From Gammaproteobacteria bacterium HGW-Gammaproteobacteria-1 (GTDB lineage Bacteria; Pseudomonadota; Gammaproteobacteria; Thiohalomonadales; Thiohalomonadaceae), in the NCBI GenBank assembly GCA_002840095.1, contig PGZL01000001.1, forward strand, positions 130,718-194,717: DNA of 64,000 nt, in the 5' to 3' direction. Under the pieces are notes generated by a model. It ran no database searches, was not told the DNA's origin, and worked only from the letters and a program-made list of their open reading frames with translations. The position numbers were made by a program, and so were the translations under genes. Below, piece after piece: positions 32,887 through 41,422 of the stretch; within the stretch, counting starts at the first letter, position 1, and each line of letters starts with the position of its first letter.

Positions 32887-33644
32887 TACCCGTGAGGGGC
32901 ACCCTTTCCGAATTCACGAAGCCGTTGGCCGTAGCGCTGGGGCTTGTCATGTTCGCTACGGCGTCTGCGGACTACGATGCCGGCATGCGGGCGTTTGAGG
33001 GCGGGGATAATGCGGCAGCCGTGCGCGAATGGCAGCCAGCGGCATCCCAGGGCGACGCGCGGGCCCAGTATCAACTGGGGGTGATGTACGCCACGGGTAT
33101 GGGGACGGAGCAGGACGAGGAGTTGGCCGCACAGTGGATCAGGCGCGCCGCCGAGCAGGGGGTTGCGGACGCACAGTATGCGCTGGGCGCCATGCTGTAC
33201 AGCGGTGACGGCGTCCAGCAGGACCAGGTACAGGCGGCGCAGTGGCAGATGCGGGCCGCCGAGCAGGGGAATGAATACGCCGGGTACGATCTCGGCATGA
33301 TGTATCTGAAGGGGCACGGCGTGGCGCGCAACGATGCCCTGGGTGCGCAGTGGATAGAGAGGTCGGCGCGCCAGGGTTATTTCGAGGCACAGCTGCTGAT
33401 GGGGCACCTATACCGGGAAGGGGTGGGGGTTCCGCGGGAGTACCTGCAGGCGGCATATTGGTACCAGCAGGCCGCTGGCCGGGGTTACGACGAGGCGCAA
33501 TACGAGCTTGGCATGCTCCACGCGACGGGCAGGGGTATGCCTGTCAACCTGGAGGAGGCCGCCCGTTGGCTGGGCGAGGCGGCGGAGCAGGGGCATCCGC
33601 GCGCTGTGCAAGCGTTGCAGCAGATATCGCGTCCACGGCAGTAG
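32883..33644 (+). CDS. Exported Sel1-repeat protein
   Basis: 253 residues from a GTG that overlaps the previous stop. A signal peptide-like segment ends near residue 29 (LAVALGLVMFATASA). It is followed by about five Sel1 repeats with the spacing A-x-(Y/F)-x-L-G-x-(M/L)-(Y)-x2-G-x-G-V. Sel1 solenoids are protein-protein interaction scaffolds. In Legionella, Sel1 proteins (EnhC, LpnE) support Dot/Icm-dependent infection, which is suggestive given the type IVB genes here. Followed by a terminator. Confidence 0.88.
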   Translation: MIPVRGTLSEFTKPLAVALGLVMFATASADYDAGMRAFEGGDNAAAVREWQPAASQGDARAQYQLGVMYATGMGTEQDEELAAQWIRRAAEQGVADAQYALGAMLYSGDGVQQDQVQAAQWQMRAAEQGNEYAGYDLGMMYLKGHGVARNDALGAQWIERSARQGYFEAQLLMGHLYREGVGVPREYLQAAYWYQQAAGRGYDEAQYELGMLHATGRGMPVNLEEAARWLGEAAEQGHPRAVQALQQISRPRQ

Positions 33645-33662
33645 TCACTTTCAGGAGATCAG

Positions 33663-33691
33663 GAACGCCGGCCTCGTGCCGGCGTTGTGCT
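33663..33691 (+). terminator. Rho-independent terminator after the Sel1 gene
   Basis: Stem GAACGCCGGC / GCCGGCGTT with loop CTCGT, then TGTGCTTTCCC. A weak T-tract, but the stem is strong and sits 20 nt after the stop codon, just upstream of the next promoter. Confidence 0.65.
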
Positions 33692-33712
33692 TTCCCGGGG
33701 CGGGATTGGCTC

Positions 33713-33742
33713 TTAACGACTTGGCGGGGGGCGCTGGATACT
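33713..33742 (+). promoter_or_regulatory. TTAACG-N18 promoter
   Basis: TTAACG (33713-33718), 18-bp spacer, GATACT (33737-33742); upstream extension GATTGGCTC. Drives the gene at 33772. Confidence 0.75.
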
Positions 33743-33771
33743 GGTGACATACCTTCGGAGGAGAACAGGTC

Positions 33772-34743
33772 ATGTCCAGCAAAAAAGTCCTCGTCACCGT
33801 TAGCGGGTCGTCGCCGGCAGTCGAGCGCTTCTTTAGCAAGCTCGCAAAGGTTCATGGCGCGCAGGGCGATCCGTCTGCGATCCAGGCCCTGCTCACTGCC
33901 GTCGACCGTCGGCAGTGGGTCAAGGGTGCAGCGCAAATCGTTATCAACCACCGGCAATCCCATGAGTTGGCCGCGCGTCTGGTGGTGCTGGCCAAGAAAG
34001 CTGGTTTCAGCGGCACGGCGGAACCTGCCGAGGGTAAAGCGCTGTCGGCGCCTGGTAACTACCTGTTCGCATCGTTGACGCCGAAACAATATCAGGCGCT
34101 CGGGCGCTTTGTGGACGGCGCCGGCAGGAACTGGCGCAGCATGCTCCACAAGGCATGGGAGAGTGGGCGCTATCCGACGCAAAGCGTCATCGACAGCCCT
34201 GTACTCGACAGCATTCGTAACCGGCACGGTATCGCCTGGCTGGACAAGGTAGATCCGGCCGACTTGCATCAAGCGGAGGATCCGGTCACGGCCGCCTACG
34301 AGGGTAATCGCAGACGGCAGACTCGCTCCGATGCGGCGCATGCGCGTGCTGACGCGCTGCCGGGCGCTTACATCCGGGCCATCCAGCAGCTGTTCGGCAA
34401 CGGGGATCTCGATATTGAACTGTACGAGGCGGCGCTGTACGCGGTCGAGGCGGACACCGCCGTGGCGCACCTGCACCTGGATGGGCAGCCGTGGTTGAAG
34501 GGCGATAGCCAGACGATTCCAGTGCTGTACTTCAATCTGACGGGGCGGAACTTCACGACGGGTGACGGCTGGCAGAACCATCAGGAGTATCTGAATGAGG
34601 TGGAGCCGTATTTCGGTAACGTGGTGGGCCGAACTGTGGCCATGGTGACCGACAAGGGTCACACGCTGATGGAAGAGAAGATAGGGGTGGTGTCAGTGCC
34701 GGCAAAGGATATCTCCGCCGTCGGTCCGGTGGCAGGTCTATAG
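33772..34743 (+). CDS. Unknown protein with the shared N-terminal domain (member 1 of 4)
   Basis: 323 residues, ATG after GGAGGAGAACAGGTC. The first ~85 residues (VTVSGSSPAVERFFSKLAK, then IVINHRQSHELAARLVVLAK and KAGF) match the N-termini of the proteins at 39286, 40287 and 42289. The remainder has no recognised motif; LHLDGQPWLKGD and GRNFTTGDGW resemble the 40287 protein's LWVDKGIPVKF region. Soluble. Converges with the next gene; the stop codons overlap by 6 nt. Confidence 0.7.
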   Translation: MSSKKVLVTVSGSSPAVERFFSKLAKVHGAQGDPSAIQALLTAVDRRQWVKGAAQIVINHRQSHELAARLVVLAKKAGFSGTAEPAEGKALSAPGNYLFASLTPKQYQALGRFVDGAGRNWRSMLHKAWESGRYPTQSVIDSPVLDSIRNRHGIAWLDKVDPADLHQAEDPVTAAYEGNRRRQTRSDAAHARADALPGAYIRAIQQLFGNGDLDIELYEAALYAVEADTAVAHLHLDGQPWLKGDSQTIPVLYFNLTGRNFTTGDGWQNHQEYLNEVEPYFGNVVGRTVAMVTDKGHTLMEEKIGVVSVPAKDISAVGPVAGL

Positions 34744-35388
34744 CGAGGGTAGGGGGGAGGGCTCGATATCCTCCCCGTCCTCGTCACACGGGGTGTCGTA
34801 GACGAGGCTTCCGTTCTCATAGCGACCGTAAACGCCGTTGCCAGGCTCCTCAAAGGTTGCGCTAATCGCTATATTTGGGAACTGCCTGTGCAACGCCTCG
34901 AAGATGGCGATGGGGGGTTGCCAGGGGGTATCGAACACCAGAGAGACGGGGCCGTACTCGGGGTCCGTATTGATGTCGGTCTCCGTCTCACTCAGATCGG
35001 AGCCGACGTCCCAATGAGCGCCACACCATTCGCCCATATCCATGGCCTCGTGCTTGCGCTGATTGCGTAGCGCGCGGAGGGCAATCTCCATCTGGCCCAT
35101 GTCGTTATTCACCAACGTCTTTATTTTGAGGGCATCAAACATAAGCTGGTACCGATTGAATTTATTCCATGTATCGGGATTCAGCGAGGGCGCGATCGTC
35201 ATGTACCACACGGCCTTCTTGATATCAGCACTAAGTCTTTCGTCCAATCCCGTTGGCATCTGCACCACGTTGTCGAATTGAAAGTGGCGCCCGCCGTCTG
35301 GATGCGTCGGGGCGATCTTGTCCAGGCAGGCGAGGACGTTTGCATCGTCGCCCTGTAGGGTGATGGTTACGGTGCACCAGTTGGGCAT
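34738..35388 (-). CDS. Api92-like (DUF1281-type) protein
   Basis: 216 residues. It starts MPNWCTVTITLQGDDANV, the hallmark N-terminus of the Api92/DUF1281 family found in phages and plasmids. WCGAHWDVGSDLSETE corresponds to the family's second conserved block, and FDTPWQPPIAIFEALHRQFP to the C-terminal fold. Function is not established. Operon with the upstream 35403 gene. Confidence 0.75.
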   Translation of the reverse strand: MPNWCTVTITLQGDDANVLACLDKIAPTHPDGGRHFQFDNVVQMPTGLDERLSADIKKAVWYMTIAPSLNPDTWNKFNRYQLMFDALKIKTLVNNDMGQMEIALRALRNQRKHEAMDMGEWCGAHWDVGSDLSETETDINTDPEYGPVSLVFDTPWQPPIAIFEALHRQFPNIAISATFEEPGNGVYGRYENGSLVYDTPCDEDGEDIEPSPLPSL

Positions 35389-35402
35389 GACGAGATGCTT
35401 AG

Positions 35403-35843
35403 TTAGCGTGGCCGCAGGCCGCCGGTCAACGTTGGCGTCTTGGTGGTGGATGCGGGTTTCTCTACGTGGTAGCCGTTCTGCTCCAACAGAATGATCGCTT
35501 TCTGGATATGAGGAGGGATGTCGCTTGGCGGCAAATCAAGGTAGGCGCGCAGCGCAGCAAGGCGGCGGGGACCATACCTGTCGCGTAGTTTGCCCCCCTC
35601 CGCCAGCGCGACGCGCAGCTCATCGACGTTGCTGAGGTTGTTTCGTATCAGGGCGTTGGCCACGATTCGCGGAAGCTCATAGCGAGGGTCCTCCTTCTTC
35701 AGTAGCTGCTCTCCGTACCAGACCATGTGCACGGCGCCCTGGGGTTCGGGGAGACCGAATGCCTCGGCGATTTCATGGTAGTCCGCGCCGGATTGGCGCA
35801 TCCGTGCCGCATCCATGTAGTCGGTGTATTCACGTGTGCTCAT
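35403..35843 (-). CDS. Hypothetical protein, possible helix-turn-helix
   Basis: 146 residues; ATG after AAAGGAAGACGATCTG. Near the N-terminus ADYHEIAEAFGLPEPQGAVH could be a helix-turn-helix; later NNLSNVDELRVALAEGGKLR and LPPHI-like helical segments. No family recognised. First gene of a leftward pair with the Api92-like gene. Confidence 0.55.
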   Translation of the reverse strand: MSTREYTDYMDAARMRQSGADYHEIAEAFGLPEPQGAVHMVWYGEQLLKKEDPRYELPRIVANALIRNNLSNVDELRVALAEGGKLRDRYGPRRLAALRAYLDLPPSDIPPHIQKAIILLEQNGYHVEKPASTTKTPTLTGGLRPR

Positions 35844-35991
35844 CAGATCGTCTTCCTTTGGCGGGTCGCGGACGCCGGATGGCCTGTGGCGTAGGGCCGG
35901 TGCATGGGATATGACGGTCGCGCTCCAGCAGCGGTGGTGGACGCCTGGAGAATAAGGGCAATTTGGATATTCGTGAAGGGCCAGTTGCCTC

Positions 35992-36021
35992 TTAACGATC
36001 TGGGGGTAAGCGGATTACTGT
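35992..36021 (+). promoter_or_regulatory. TTAACG-N18 promoter for the ankyrin genes
   Basis: TTAACG (35992-35997), 18-bp spacer, TACTGT (36016-36021); upstream extension AGTTGCCTC. Confidence 0.72.
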
Positions 36022-36063
36022 GAAGGCATACCAACCAGCCACCGCCCACTGTTGGAGGACGAC

Positions 36064-36639
36064 ATGAGCAGAATTACGATGATGGAGCACGTCGCGCATC
36101 GTTTGGTCGACGCCGCTCGCCAAGGTGATATCCGCGCTGTGCGCCTGGCGCTGCGCCGTATGCCTCGTCAGACCGGCGGTTCGGCCTTCCAGAAGGAGGC
36201 ACTACGCCAGGCCGTCAAACACGACCAGCTCGGCGTCACCCTGGAGTTGCTGAACCACGGGGTTAACGCGAACATGACCGACGCCTACGGCTGGAGTCCG
36301 CTGATCGAGTTCGCGGCCAAGGGCAACTCCCTGGGGGCGCAGGCCCTGCTGCAGCATGGCGCCGATGTGCAGACGCGCAGCCCCGACGGCTGGACCTCGC
36401 TGCACTGGGCGGCCGCGAACGGCCATCAGGAGGTGGTGGACGTCCTGTGCAAGCATGGCGCGCACGTCGGCGCCGTGGATGCCGCCGGCCTGACCCCCGC
36501 AGCGGTAGCTCGCCGCAGCGGCCATTTCGACGTGGCCGCTGTGTTGCGCGACACCCCCAAACCCACCCCGGTACCGATGCCGTCGCCGGGTCGTCGCCGG
36601 CCGCGTAAGGATGCCGCGCCGTCCCCGATGTTCGCCTGA
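36064..36639 (+). CDS. Ankyrin-repeat protein
   Basis: 191 residues from ATG 36064 after GGAGGACGAC. About four ankyrin repeats (GVTLELLNHGVNANMTD, GWSPLIEFAAKGNSLGAQAL, GWTSLHWAAANGHQEVVDVL, GLTPAAVARRSGHFDVAAVL), then a Pro/Arg-rich tail ending in basic residues. Protein-binding scaffold; no signal peptide. A substrate role for the type IVB apparatus is conceivable but unproven. Followed 2 nt later by a second ankyrin gene. Confidence 0.87.
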   Translation: MSRITMMEHVAHRLVDAARQGDIRAVRLALRRMPRQTGGSAFQKEALRQAVKHDQLGVTLELLNHGVNANMTDAYGWSPLIEFAAKGNSLGAQALLQHGADVQTRSPDGWTSLHWAAANGHQEVVDVLCKHGAHVGAVDAAGLTPAAVARRSGHFDVAAVLRDTPKPTPVPMPSPGRRRPRKDAAPSPMFA

Positions 36640-36641
36640 CC

Positions 36642-37196
36642 ATGGCCATATGTCGGCATCCGCTGCGCCGAGCGGACGTCGTGTTGTCGGCGTGGAAGAA
36701 TTGGCAACCGTCGGAACGTAGCGTGGCTGCAGCGCTTGCGCGCGCTACGAGGGCGGATATGCCGGAGTTGCTCGACGCCATTTTGGGCGCGGGGCTTGAT
36801 GGCAATCAACGCGTGGCTCAACGGGGAGTTCCGCTGCTGCATTGGGCGGCGGTCATGGGGGCGACGGGGGCAGTGGAGGTGCTACTGGCGCACGCTGCCG
36901 ATCTGGAAGTGCGCGCCTTTGGGGACGAGACGCCATTGCTGTGCGCGTGTAGTAAAGGATATGCCAGCGTAGCGCTGCAGCTACTCGAGGCGGGCGCGAA
37001 CCCTCGCGTCGTATCCGCTACCGGGCACTCCCCCTTGTGGTACGCGGTAACGTTTGACGACGTTCCGCTCGCGAGGGCTCTTCTGGCGAAGGGCGCCGAG
37101 CTGACGGAGGAGATCAACCAGTTGGCTTCGACTCGGTCGCCTGAGATTCAGGGGTTGCTCAAAGAGGCTCGCACTTCACCGCCGGGCCTGGGGTAA
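36642..37196 (+). CDS. Ankyrin-repeat protein
   Basis: 184 residues. Repeats include VPLLHWAAVMGATGAVEVLL, ETPLLCACSKGYASVALQLL and HSPLWYAVTFDDVPLARALL. It starts 2 nt after the first ankyrin gene's stop, so the pair is co-translated. Ends convergent with the small gene at 37211. Confidence 0.85.
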   Translation: MAICRHPLRRADVVLSAWKNWQPSERSVAAALARATRADMPELLDAILGAGLDGNQRVAQRGVPLLHWAAVMGATGAVEVLLAHAADLEVRAFGDETPLLCACSKGYASVALQLLEAGANPRVVSATGHSPLWYAVTFDDVPLARALLAKGAELTEEINQLASTRSPEIQGLLKEARTSPPGLG

Positions 37197-37210
37197 CAAG
37201 AAAGGGCTAG

Positions 37211-37408
37211 CTAACGATTGTCCCAGCTTTCGCATTCTTCTTGCGTCGCAAGCCGATATTCGTCATGGGGGACGATACCGACGTTGCGCATCTTCATGCC
37301 TTCACGGGCAACCCGTTCCGCCGTGCAAATCTGCCCTTTACAGCGTCGATCCAGCAGGATGCAGCGCTTTCCCACAAGGGTTTGGAGGTACTCGTCGCTT
37401 GTGGTCAT
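37211..37408 (-). CDS. Small hypothetical protein at the end of the dotM operon
   Basis: 65 residues; ATG overlaps the dotM-like stop (ATGA). Three cysteines (KRCILLDRRCKGQICTAERV). No family recognised. Translation coupling to the DotM-like gene supports it being real. Confidence 0.55.
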   Translation of the reverse strand: MTTSDEYLQTLVGKRCILLDRRCKGQICTAERVAREGMKMRNVGIVPHDEYRLATQEECESWDNR

Positions 37409-38517
37409 GGTGCGGGCGTCGGCAGAAGCCTCTCGGAAATCAGCGCGAGCTCCAGCTGGTCGACGGCGGCCTTAATGGCCGGTTTGGTGAGTGCCTTCCC
37501 TTTCTCGATCTCGGCTTGATAGTGGATGGCGGCCGCAAGCGCTTCCGTATGGACGGCCGGACGCAAGAGGTTGTTGAGCGCAAAGAAAAGAGTGCGATCT
37601 TTGAGGATCACCCAGGGAACCTTGGAGGTGTTGAGCTTGCCGCACGCCTTGGCCTCGTTCATCAGGCCGGTGAACCAGGTGTACTTGTACGCATGGGCCT
37701 TGGCCAACCTGCGCGCCACCTCACCATCACCGAATTGCTTGAGGGCCTTATTGGCCGACTCGTTGACGTCAGCCTTGGCAAACTCATCGGCGTAGAAGTA
37801 GCTGATGTCACCGAGGAGCTCATCAGACTCCTTCTTCTTGCGATGGGCGCGCAGCAGGAAAGCGGCGGCGAGCCAACGCTCTTGCTCATCGAGATCCTTG
37901 ATGCCCGTGAAGCGTGGACCGAGCTGGGCGGTGAGCGCTTTGGTGGCGCCGCCGCGGTGGAATTGGTTCTCCTGCCCCAAAATCCGAATGATCAGGTTGT
38001 GCTCGGATGCGAACTCGGCCGGCGAAATAGAGAGGCGGAATGGCCCCTTGGTGATATCGCCACCGCCGGTTTTGAGGGGGTTGTATTTGACCCACATGCG
38101 CGAGAAGCGGAAGGTCCGGGTCATGATGTTGAGCAGCGTTTCGGTGCTGTGACGCTGGTGGTGCCAAGTGGCGCCGAACCAAATCCAGCTGCCGACGCTG
38201 CCGATGATTACGGTGTAGATGATGCTGTTGAAGGGAAACAGCACCGTCTCGACCTTGAGCATGGTGCGCCAGGGCACGGCCCCCGCGGCGTGGCGATCTA
38301 GCCCTTCCTTAATGGTGGGCAGCGAATACCGGACGTTTTCGGGCAAGATGAAGTCCACCTGCTCCAGCAGGAACACCTCGAAGGTGGTAAGCCAATGCCA
38401 CGCCCAGCTGGCTGGGAATGGGTACAGATAAAGTCCGACGGCGGTGGCAACGAACAGCAATGCGAAGAACAAAAGGTTTTCGAGGTCACGCCCTAAATCG
38501 ACTGGCTGCTGGCTCAT
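37405..38517 (-). CDS. DotM/IcmP/TrbA-type inner-membrane coupling-complex protein
   Basis: 370 residues. Two hydrophobic segments (~residues 15-33 and ~98-118) precede a cytosolic domain. That domain has the DotM signature near its end: VPWVILKDRTLFFALNNLLR, then EALAAAIHYQAEIEKGKAL and TKPAIKAAVDQLE. DotM/TrbA forms the type IV coupling complex with the DotL ATPase and selects substrates. Here its partner is not DotL but a two-segment membrane protein encoded just upstream, with ATGA overlap. Positions of both helices fit the family. Confidence 0.85.
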   Translation of the reverse strand: MSQQPVDLGRDLENLLFFALLFVATAVGLYLYPFPASWAWHWLTTFEVFLLEQVDFILPENVRYSLPTIKEGLDRHAAGAVPWRTMLKVETVLFPFNSIIYTVIIGSVGSWIWFGATWHHQRHSTETLLNIMTRTFRFSRMWVKYNPLKTGGGDITKGPFRLSISPAEFASEHNLIIRILGQENQFHRGGATKALTAQLGPRFTGIKDLDEQERWLAAAFLLRAHRKKKESDELLGDISYFYADEFAKADVNESANKALKQFGDGEVARRLAKAHAYKYTWFTGLMNEAKACGKLNTSKVPWVILKDRTLFFALNNLLRPAVHTEALAAAIHYQAEIEKGKALTKPAIKAAVDQLELALISERLLPTPAP

Positions 38518-39203
38518 TGCTCAAACTCCGTCTCGCGCAGTATGGCGACCATTTCGGGACTAAGAGGTTGGTCGGGGCGAATGGTGCGCAGGCGAAACGG
38601 GGGGAGGATTTCCCTTGGAGAACTGATCCATGTCAGGAATGCCGCGATGGAGCCGTGCCGACGCTTGCGTACGGAGTAGGCGAAGAAGAAGTTTCGTGCC
38701 GCCGAGAGCACCAGGTAAATCATTGGTGGCACCATGGCGGTGAGGAACAGCCAGGGAGCTGCCCAGAACAGCTTCAGCAAAAAGACGTTGCTGTTCTGGA
38801 AGGAATAGAGCAGAGCCAGAAGCCCGGCGCTGCCCAATACAGTCATGACCAGCATCTGGTATCCCTGGATGGCGGCCCTGTTGTGGATGCCAAGCAGGTT
38901 GACCTCTTCGTGTCCATAGAACTTCACGAAGGCCTCGAAGATGAGGCGGTCGCGCTGGTAAGGGTCAACGGGGGTCTCGGCGATGGTTTCGTCAATGAGC
39001 CGGGCTTGGCGCTGGTCTTGGCGATACCGTCGAAATGGATTCAGGACCAGGCGTCGTGTGGTCGCGCCCTGGATGCGGAATGGGTTTGGGGTGTCGCGTT
39101 TATGAAAACCCGGCGAGATCATCCAGGCCAGCCCGGCGCCGATAGCCCGGCGTATGGGGCGACGCCCTTCCTGCCCGTTGTCGTCCTGGCTTTCGTCCGT
39201 CAT
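38514..39203 (-). CDS. Membrane protein in the dotM operon
   Basis: 229 residues. A charged N-terminus with NPFRIQGATTRRLVLNPFRR, two hydrophobic helices (~residues 116-134 and 141-165), and a basic C-terminal cytosolic tail. No family recognised. Overlap with dotM and the shared promoter suggest a transfer component. Confidence 0.65.
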   Translation of the reverse strand: MTDESQDDNGQEGRRPIRRAIGAGLAWMISPGFHKRDTPNPFRIQGATTRRLVLNPFRRYRQDQRQARLIDETIAETPVDPYQRDRLIFEAFVKFYGHEEVNLLGIHNRAAIQGYQMLVMTVLGSAGLLALLYSFQNSNVFLLKLFWAAPWLFLTAMVPPMIYLVLSAARNFFFAYSVRKRRHGSIAAFLTWISSPREILPPFRLRTIRPDQPLSPEMVAILRETEFEQ

Positions 39204-39224
39204 TGTGTGAACTCGCCTTGTAGG

Positions 39225-39273
39225 GATATAGAGAAATTACTATATCTTAGGCGACGGATTCGGCCAGGGTCAA
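39225..39273 (-). promoter_or_regulatory. Promoter with inverted repeat for the dotM operon
   Basis: Minus-strand -35 TTGACC (39268-39273), 18-bp spacer, -10 TAAGAT (39244-39249). The inverted repeat GATATAG / CTATATC (39225-39231 and 39240-39246) covers the -10 and start site. It is not of the TTAACG type, so this operon is probably controlled separately. Confidence 0.6.
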
Positions 39274-39285
39274 CACGGCCCCTGG

Positions 39286-40266
39286 TCAGAGGGAGGGTGC
39301 GGGATCGGTTGGTTTGGGTTGAGGCTCAAGAGAGGCGAGCAGTCGGGCTTCCGGGGCGGCTTTCATCACGGTGGCGGGCGTCAGCTCGAAGACCTGGTTG
39401 AAAACCACACTCTCGCCCCACTCCGCGATGATTTCGGGGCGGGAGACCGTGTCCTGGCGCTCCTCATACAGGTCTGCCTCGAAGGCTAGACGGGCAAGCT
39501 CTTCGGATTCCGTCTCGATAGCGCGGGTCGTGACTTCGTCGTCGGGCGGCAAGCGGCCGGTGACCACGTACAGGTGCCGCCCCGTTTTTTGCCACAGCAG
39601 ATTGGTTTGACAGGCCTCCAGGGCCTCGGCGTTCTCCGGCGTGAACTCCAGCGCACGGGAGATGTCGAGCACCGCCTCCACTTCGAGACCGGTCGTCTGG
39701 CCGACGAACACGTCTTCATAGCGGGCAAGTACCTCCGCCTCCGTGGGTTTGGTGGCCTGCCAGAACAGATGGGCGTCCGGTGGGGCGATCGCTTCCTCGT
39801 GGCCGACGGTGGCAAGCCAAAGACGGGCGCTCTCGGCTTTGCTTTCCATCGTCTCGCTCATGGGGGTAGCAGAGAGGATGGTGCACCCCGGGTACGTTTC
39901 CTCCGCCTGCCTGCGAGCGTGTGTCTCATTCTCCGCCAGGCACAGGAACGGGGTGGCGCGGGTGGCATTGGCGGTTTCCTTCACCTGCAGCTGGTAGAAC
40001 TCCATCGGGCCGGTGGTCGCCGCGCTCAGCCCCTGCTTGCGCGCCATTTCGGCAAGGCGGGTGGCCAGGATAGGGGATTGGGGGTGAGCGATGACCAAGG
40101 TGGCCGTGGTATCGGTCGTCGCAACGTTGCTGATGGCGGCGAGCAGGGCGGCCTGTTCCGGAGCCTTGCTGCCCTGGTCGATGTTACGTGCCAGCGCGGT
40201 CAGGAAGCGGCCGGTGACGTCGCGTGCGCCCTCCAAGGTCAGTGTGGTCATCTTTTGCGTGCACAT
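39286..40266 (-). CDS. Unknown protein with the shared N-terminal domain (member 2 of 4)
   Basis: 326 residues, ATG after AAGGACCGGCAACT. N-terminal domain: LTLEGARDVTGRFLTALARN, then TLVIAHPQSPILATRLAEMA and RKQGLSA. Second half: LWLATVGHEEAIAPPDAHLF and LARYEDVFVGQTTGLEVEAV, nearly repeated in the protein at 42289 (CWLAIVGHDEVPGLQPQWFW). Soluble, no recognised catalytic residues. Second gene of the 41333-39286 operon. Confidence 0.7.
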   Translation of the reverse strand: MCTQKMTTLTLEGARDVTGRFLTALARNIDQGSKAPEQAALLAAISNVATTDTTATLVIAHPQSPILATRLAEMARKQGLSAATTGPMEFYQLQVKETANATRATPFLCLAENETHARRQAEETYPGCTILSATPMSETMESKAESARLWLATVGHEEAIAPPDAHLFWQATKPTEAEVLARYEDVFVGQTTGLEVEAVLDISRALEFTPENAEALEACQTNLLWQKTGRHLYVVTGRLPPDDEVTTRAIETESEELARLAFEADLYEERQDTVSRPEIIAEWGESVVFNQVFELTPATVMKAAPEARLLASLEPQPKPTDPAPSL

Positions 40267-40286
40267 AGTTGCCGGTCCTTATGTTG

Positions 40287-41333
40287 TCATGCCGAGGGAC
40301 TCGCGCACTCGCTCGCCATGAGGCGAGGCGGCGCGAGCCCGACGGAATTCCGCGAGATCCCGTTTGTCTCGCCATTCTGGCGGGCGAAAATATCCTCTGC
40401 AAAGCCCCGATGAAGGGCACGGGTCACCCGGGCCTCGATCACCGCGAACAGCGCTTTGTAGTTGTCCGCGTAAACAAACGATTCATCGCCCTCGAATAGG
40501 GTCTTGGCTTGGAATTTTACCGGGATACCCTTGTCCACCCATAGTACCGCCCTGGGGCGGTCGAGGAACACCCGGATCTCGGCGTGGTACTGGCGCGCAT
40601 CTGCTTCGTCTGCAGGGGTGCGCCGGATGTAGGATGAAATGCTGTCGGCAGGCCTACTGCTGACGGGAGAGATGTCGGCGCCGTGTGCGCCACTGAGGCG
40701 CATGTTCCACCGCCTCGCGTAATCACGATCGAAATGGGCTTGGTGGCCGGCGGGGATGGGCAGGCCCTTCAGCAGCTGCTCCATCAGGCCGGCGGTTTCG
40801 TCGAAGCGCAGCGCGCGCGCCTCCTCCGGGGAGATGTCCGGACGCGCCGGTGAGGGCTGGCGAACGAAGCGATTCTCGGTCAGGCGGCCGACGTGTTGCC
40901 AGCCGGCAGCGGTCAACGCCTGATAGAGCTCGGGTAGGTGCGCGTACACCGGCGTGACGGCCTCGAAGGGAAAGTCCTCGTGGTAGGCGAAGTCGCCGCA
41001 GCACCCGGTGATGCGGTCGACCCCCTGGATGCAGTAGCGGAGCTCGGTGACATCATCCGGCACGTTGACTGTGGTGGCAGCGGGGCTTATGGGGCGGGAA
41101 TGGACATCCGCCTGCAGTCGGTGTTTGCGAGCAGCTTCTGCGATGCGTTCACCCAGGTTGGCGGACTGACGATGATCGATGGCGAGCAGTGCGCCGGCGT
41201 CGCCCCACACCGGGGCGCTTAGCGCCTGTTGCAGGGCCGGGTGAGTGGTGATGCCGCTGACGACGGTGATCAGACGCTCAATGGCCGAGCGCGCGCCTGC
41301 AATGGTCACGGTGGTGCGGTAGATGGTGGTCAT
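40287..41333 (-). CDS. Unknown protein with the shared N-terminal domain (member 3 of 4)
   Basis: 348 residues from ATG 41333 after AAGGAGGGCAAC. N-terminal domain: VTIAGARSAIERLITVVSG, then LLAIDHRQSANLGERIAEAA and RKHRLQA. The C-terminal half contains YHAEIRVFLDRPRAVLWVDK and GIPVKFQAKTLFEGDE. Function unknown. First gene behind a TTAACA-N18 promoter. Confidence 0.7.
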   Translation of the reverse strand: MTTIYRTTVTIAGARSAIERLITVVSGITTHPALQQALSAPVWGDAGALLAIDHRQSANLGERIAEAARKHRLQADVHSRPISPAATTVNVPDDVTELRYCIQGVDRITGCCGDFAYHEDFPFEAVTPVYAHLPELYQALTAAGWQHVGRLTENRFVRQPSPARPDISPEEARALRFDETAGLMEQLLKGLPIPAGHQAHFDRDYARRWNMRLSGAHGADISPVSSRPADSISSYIRRTPADEADARQYHAEIRVFLDRPRAVLWVDKGIPVKFQAKTLFEGDESFVYADNYKALFAVIEARVTRALHRGFAEDIFARQNGETNGISRNSVGLAPPRLMASECASPSA

Positions 41334-41370
41334 GTTGCCCTCCTTACCTGGAGTGAAGTGGACTGGCTCC

Positions 41371-41400
41371 AGTGTCACAGTGAGGGCGGCGATCTGTTAA
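41371..41400 (-). promoter_or_regulatory. TTAACA-N18 promoter
   Basis: Minus strand TTAACA (41395-41400), 18-bp spacer, GACACT (41371-41376); upstream extension AATTCGCCC. Drives 41333-39286. Confidence 0.72.
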
Positions 41401-41422
41401 GGGCGAATTCGTGGGAACTGGC

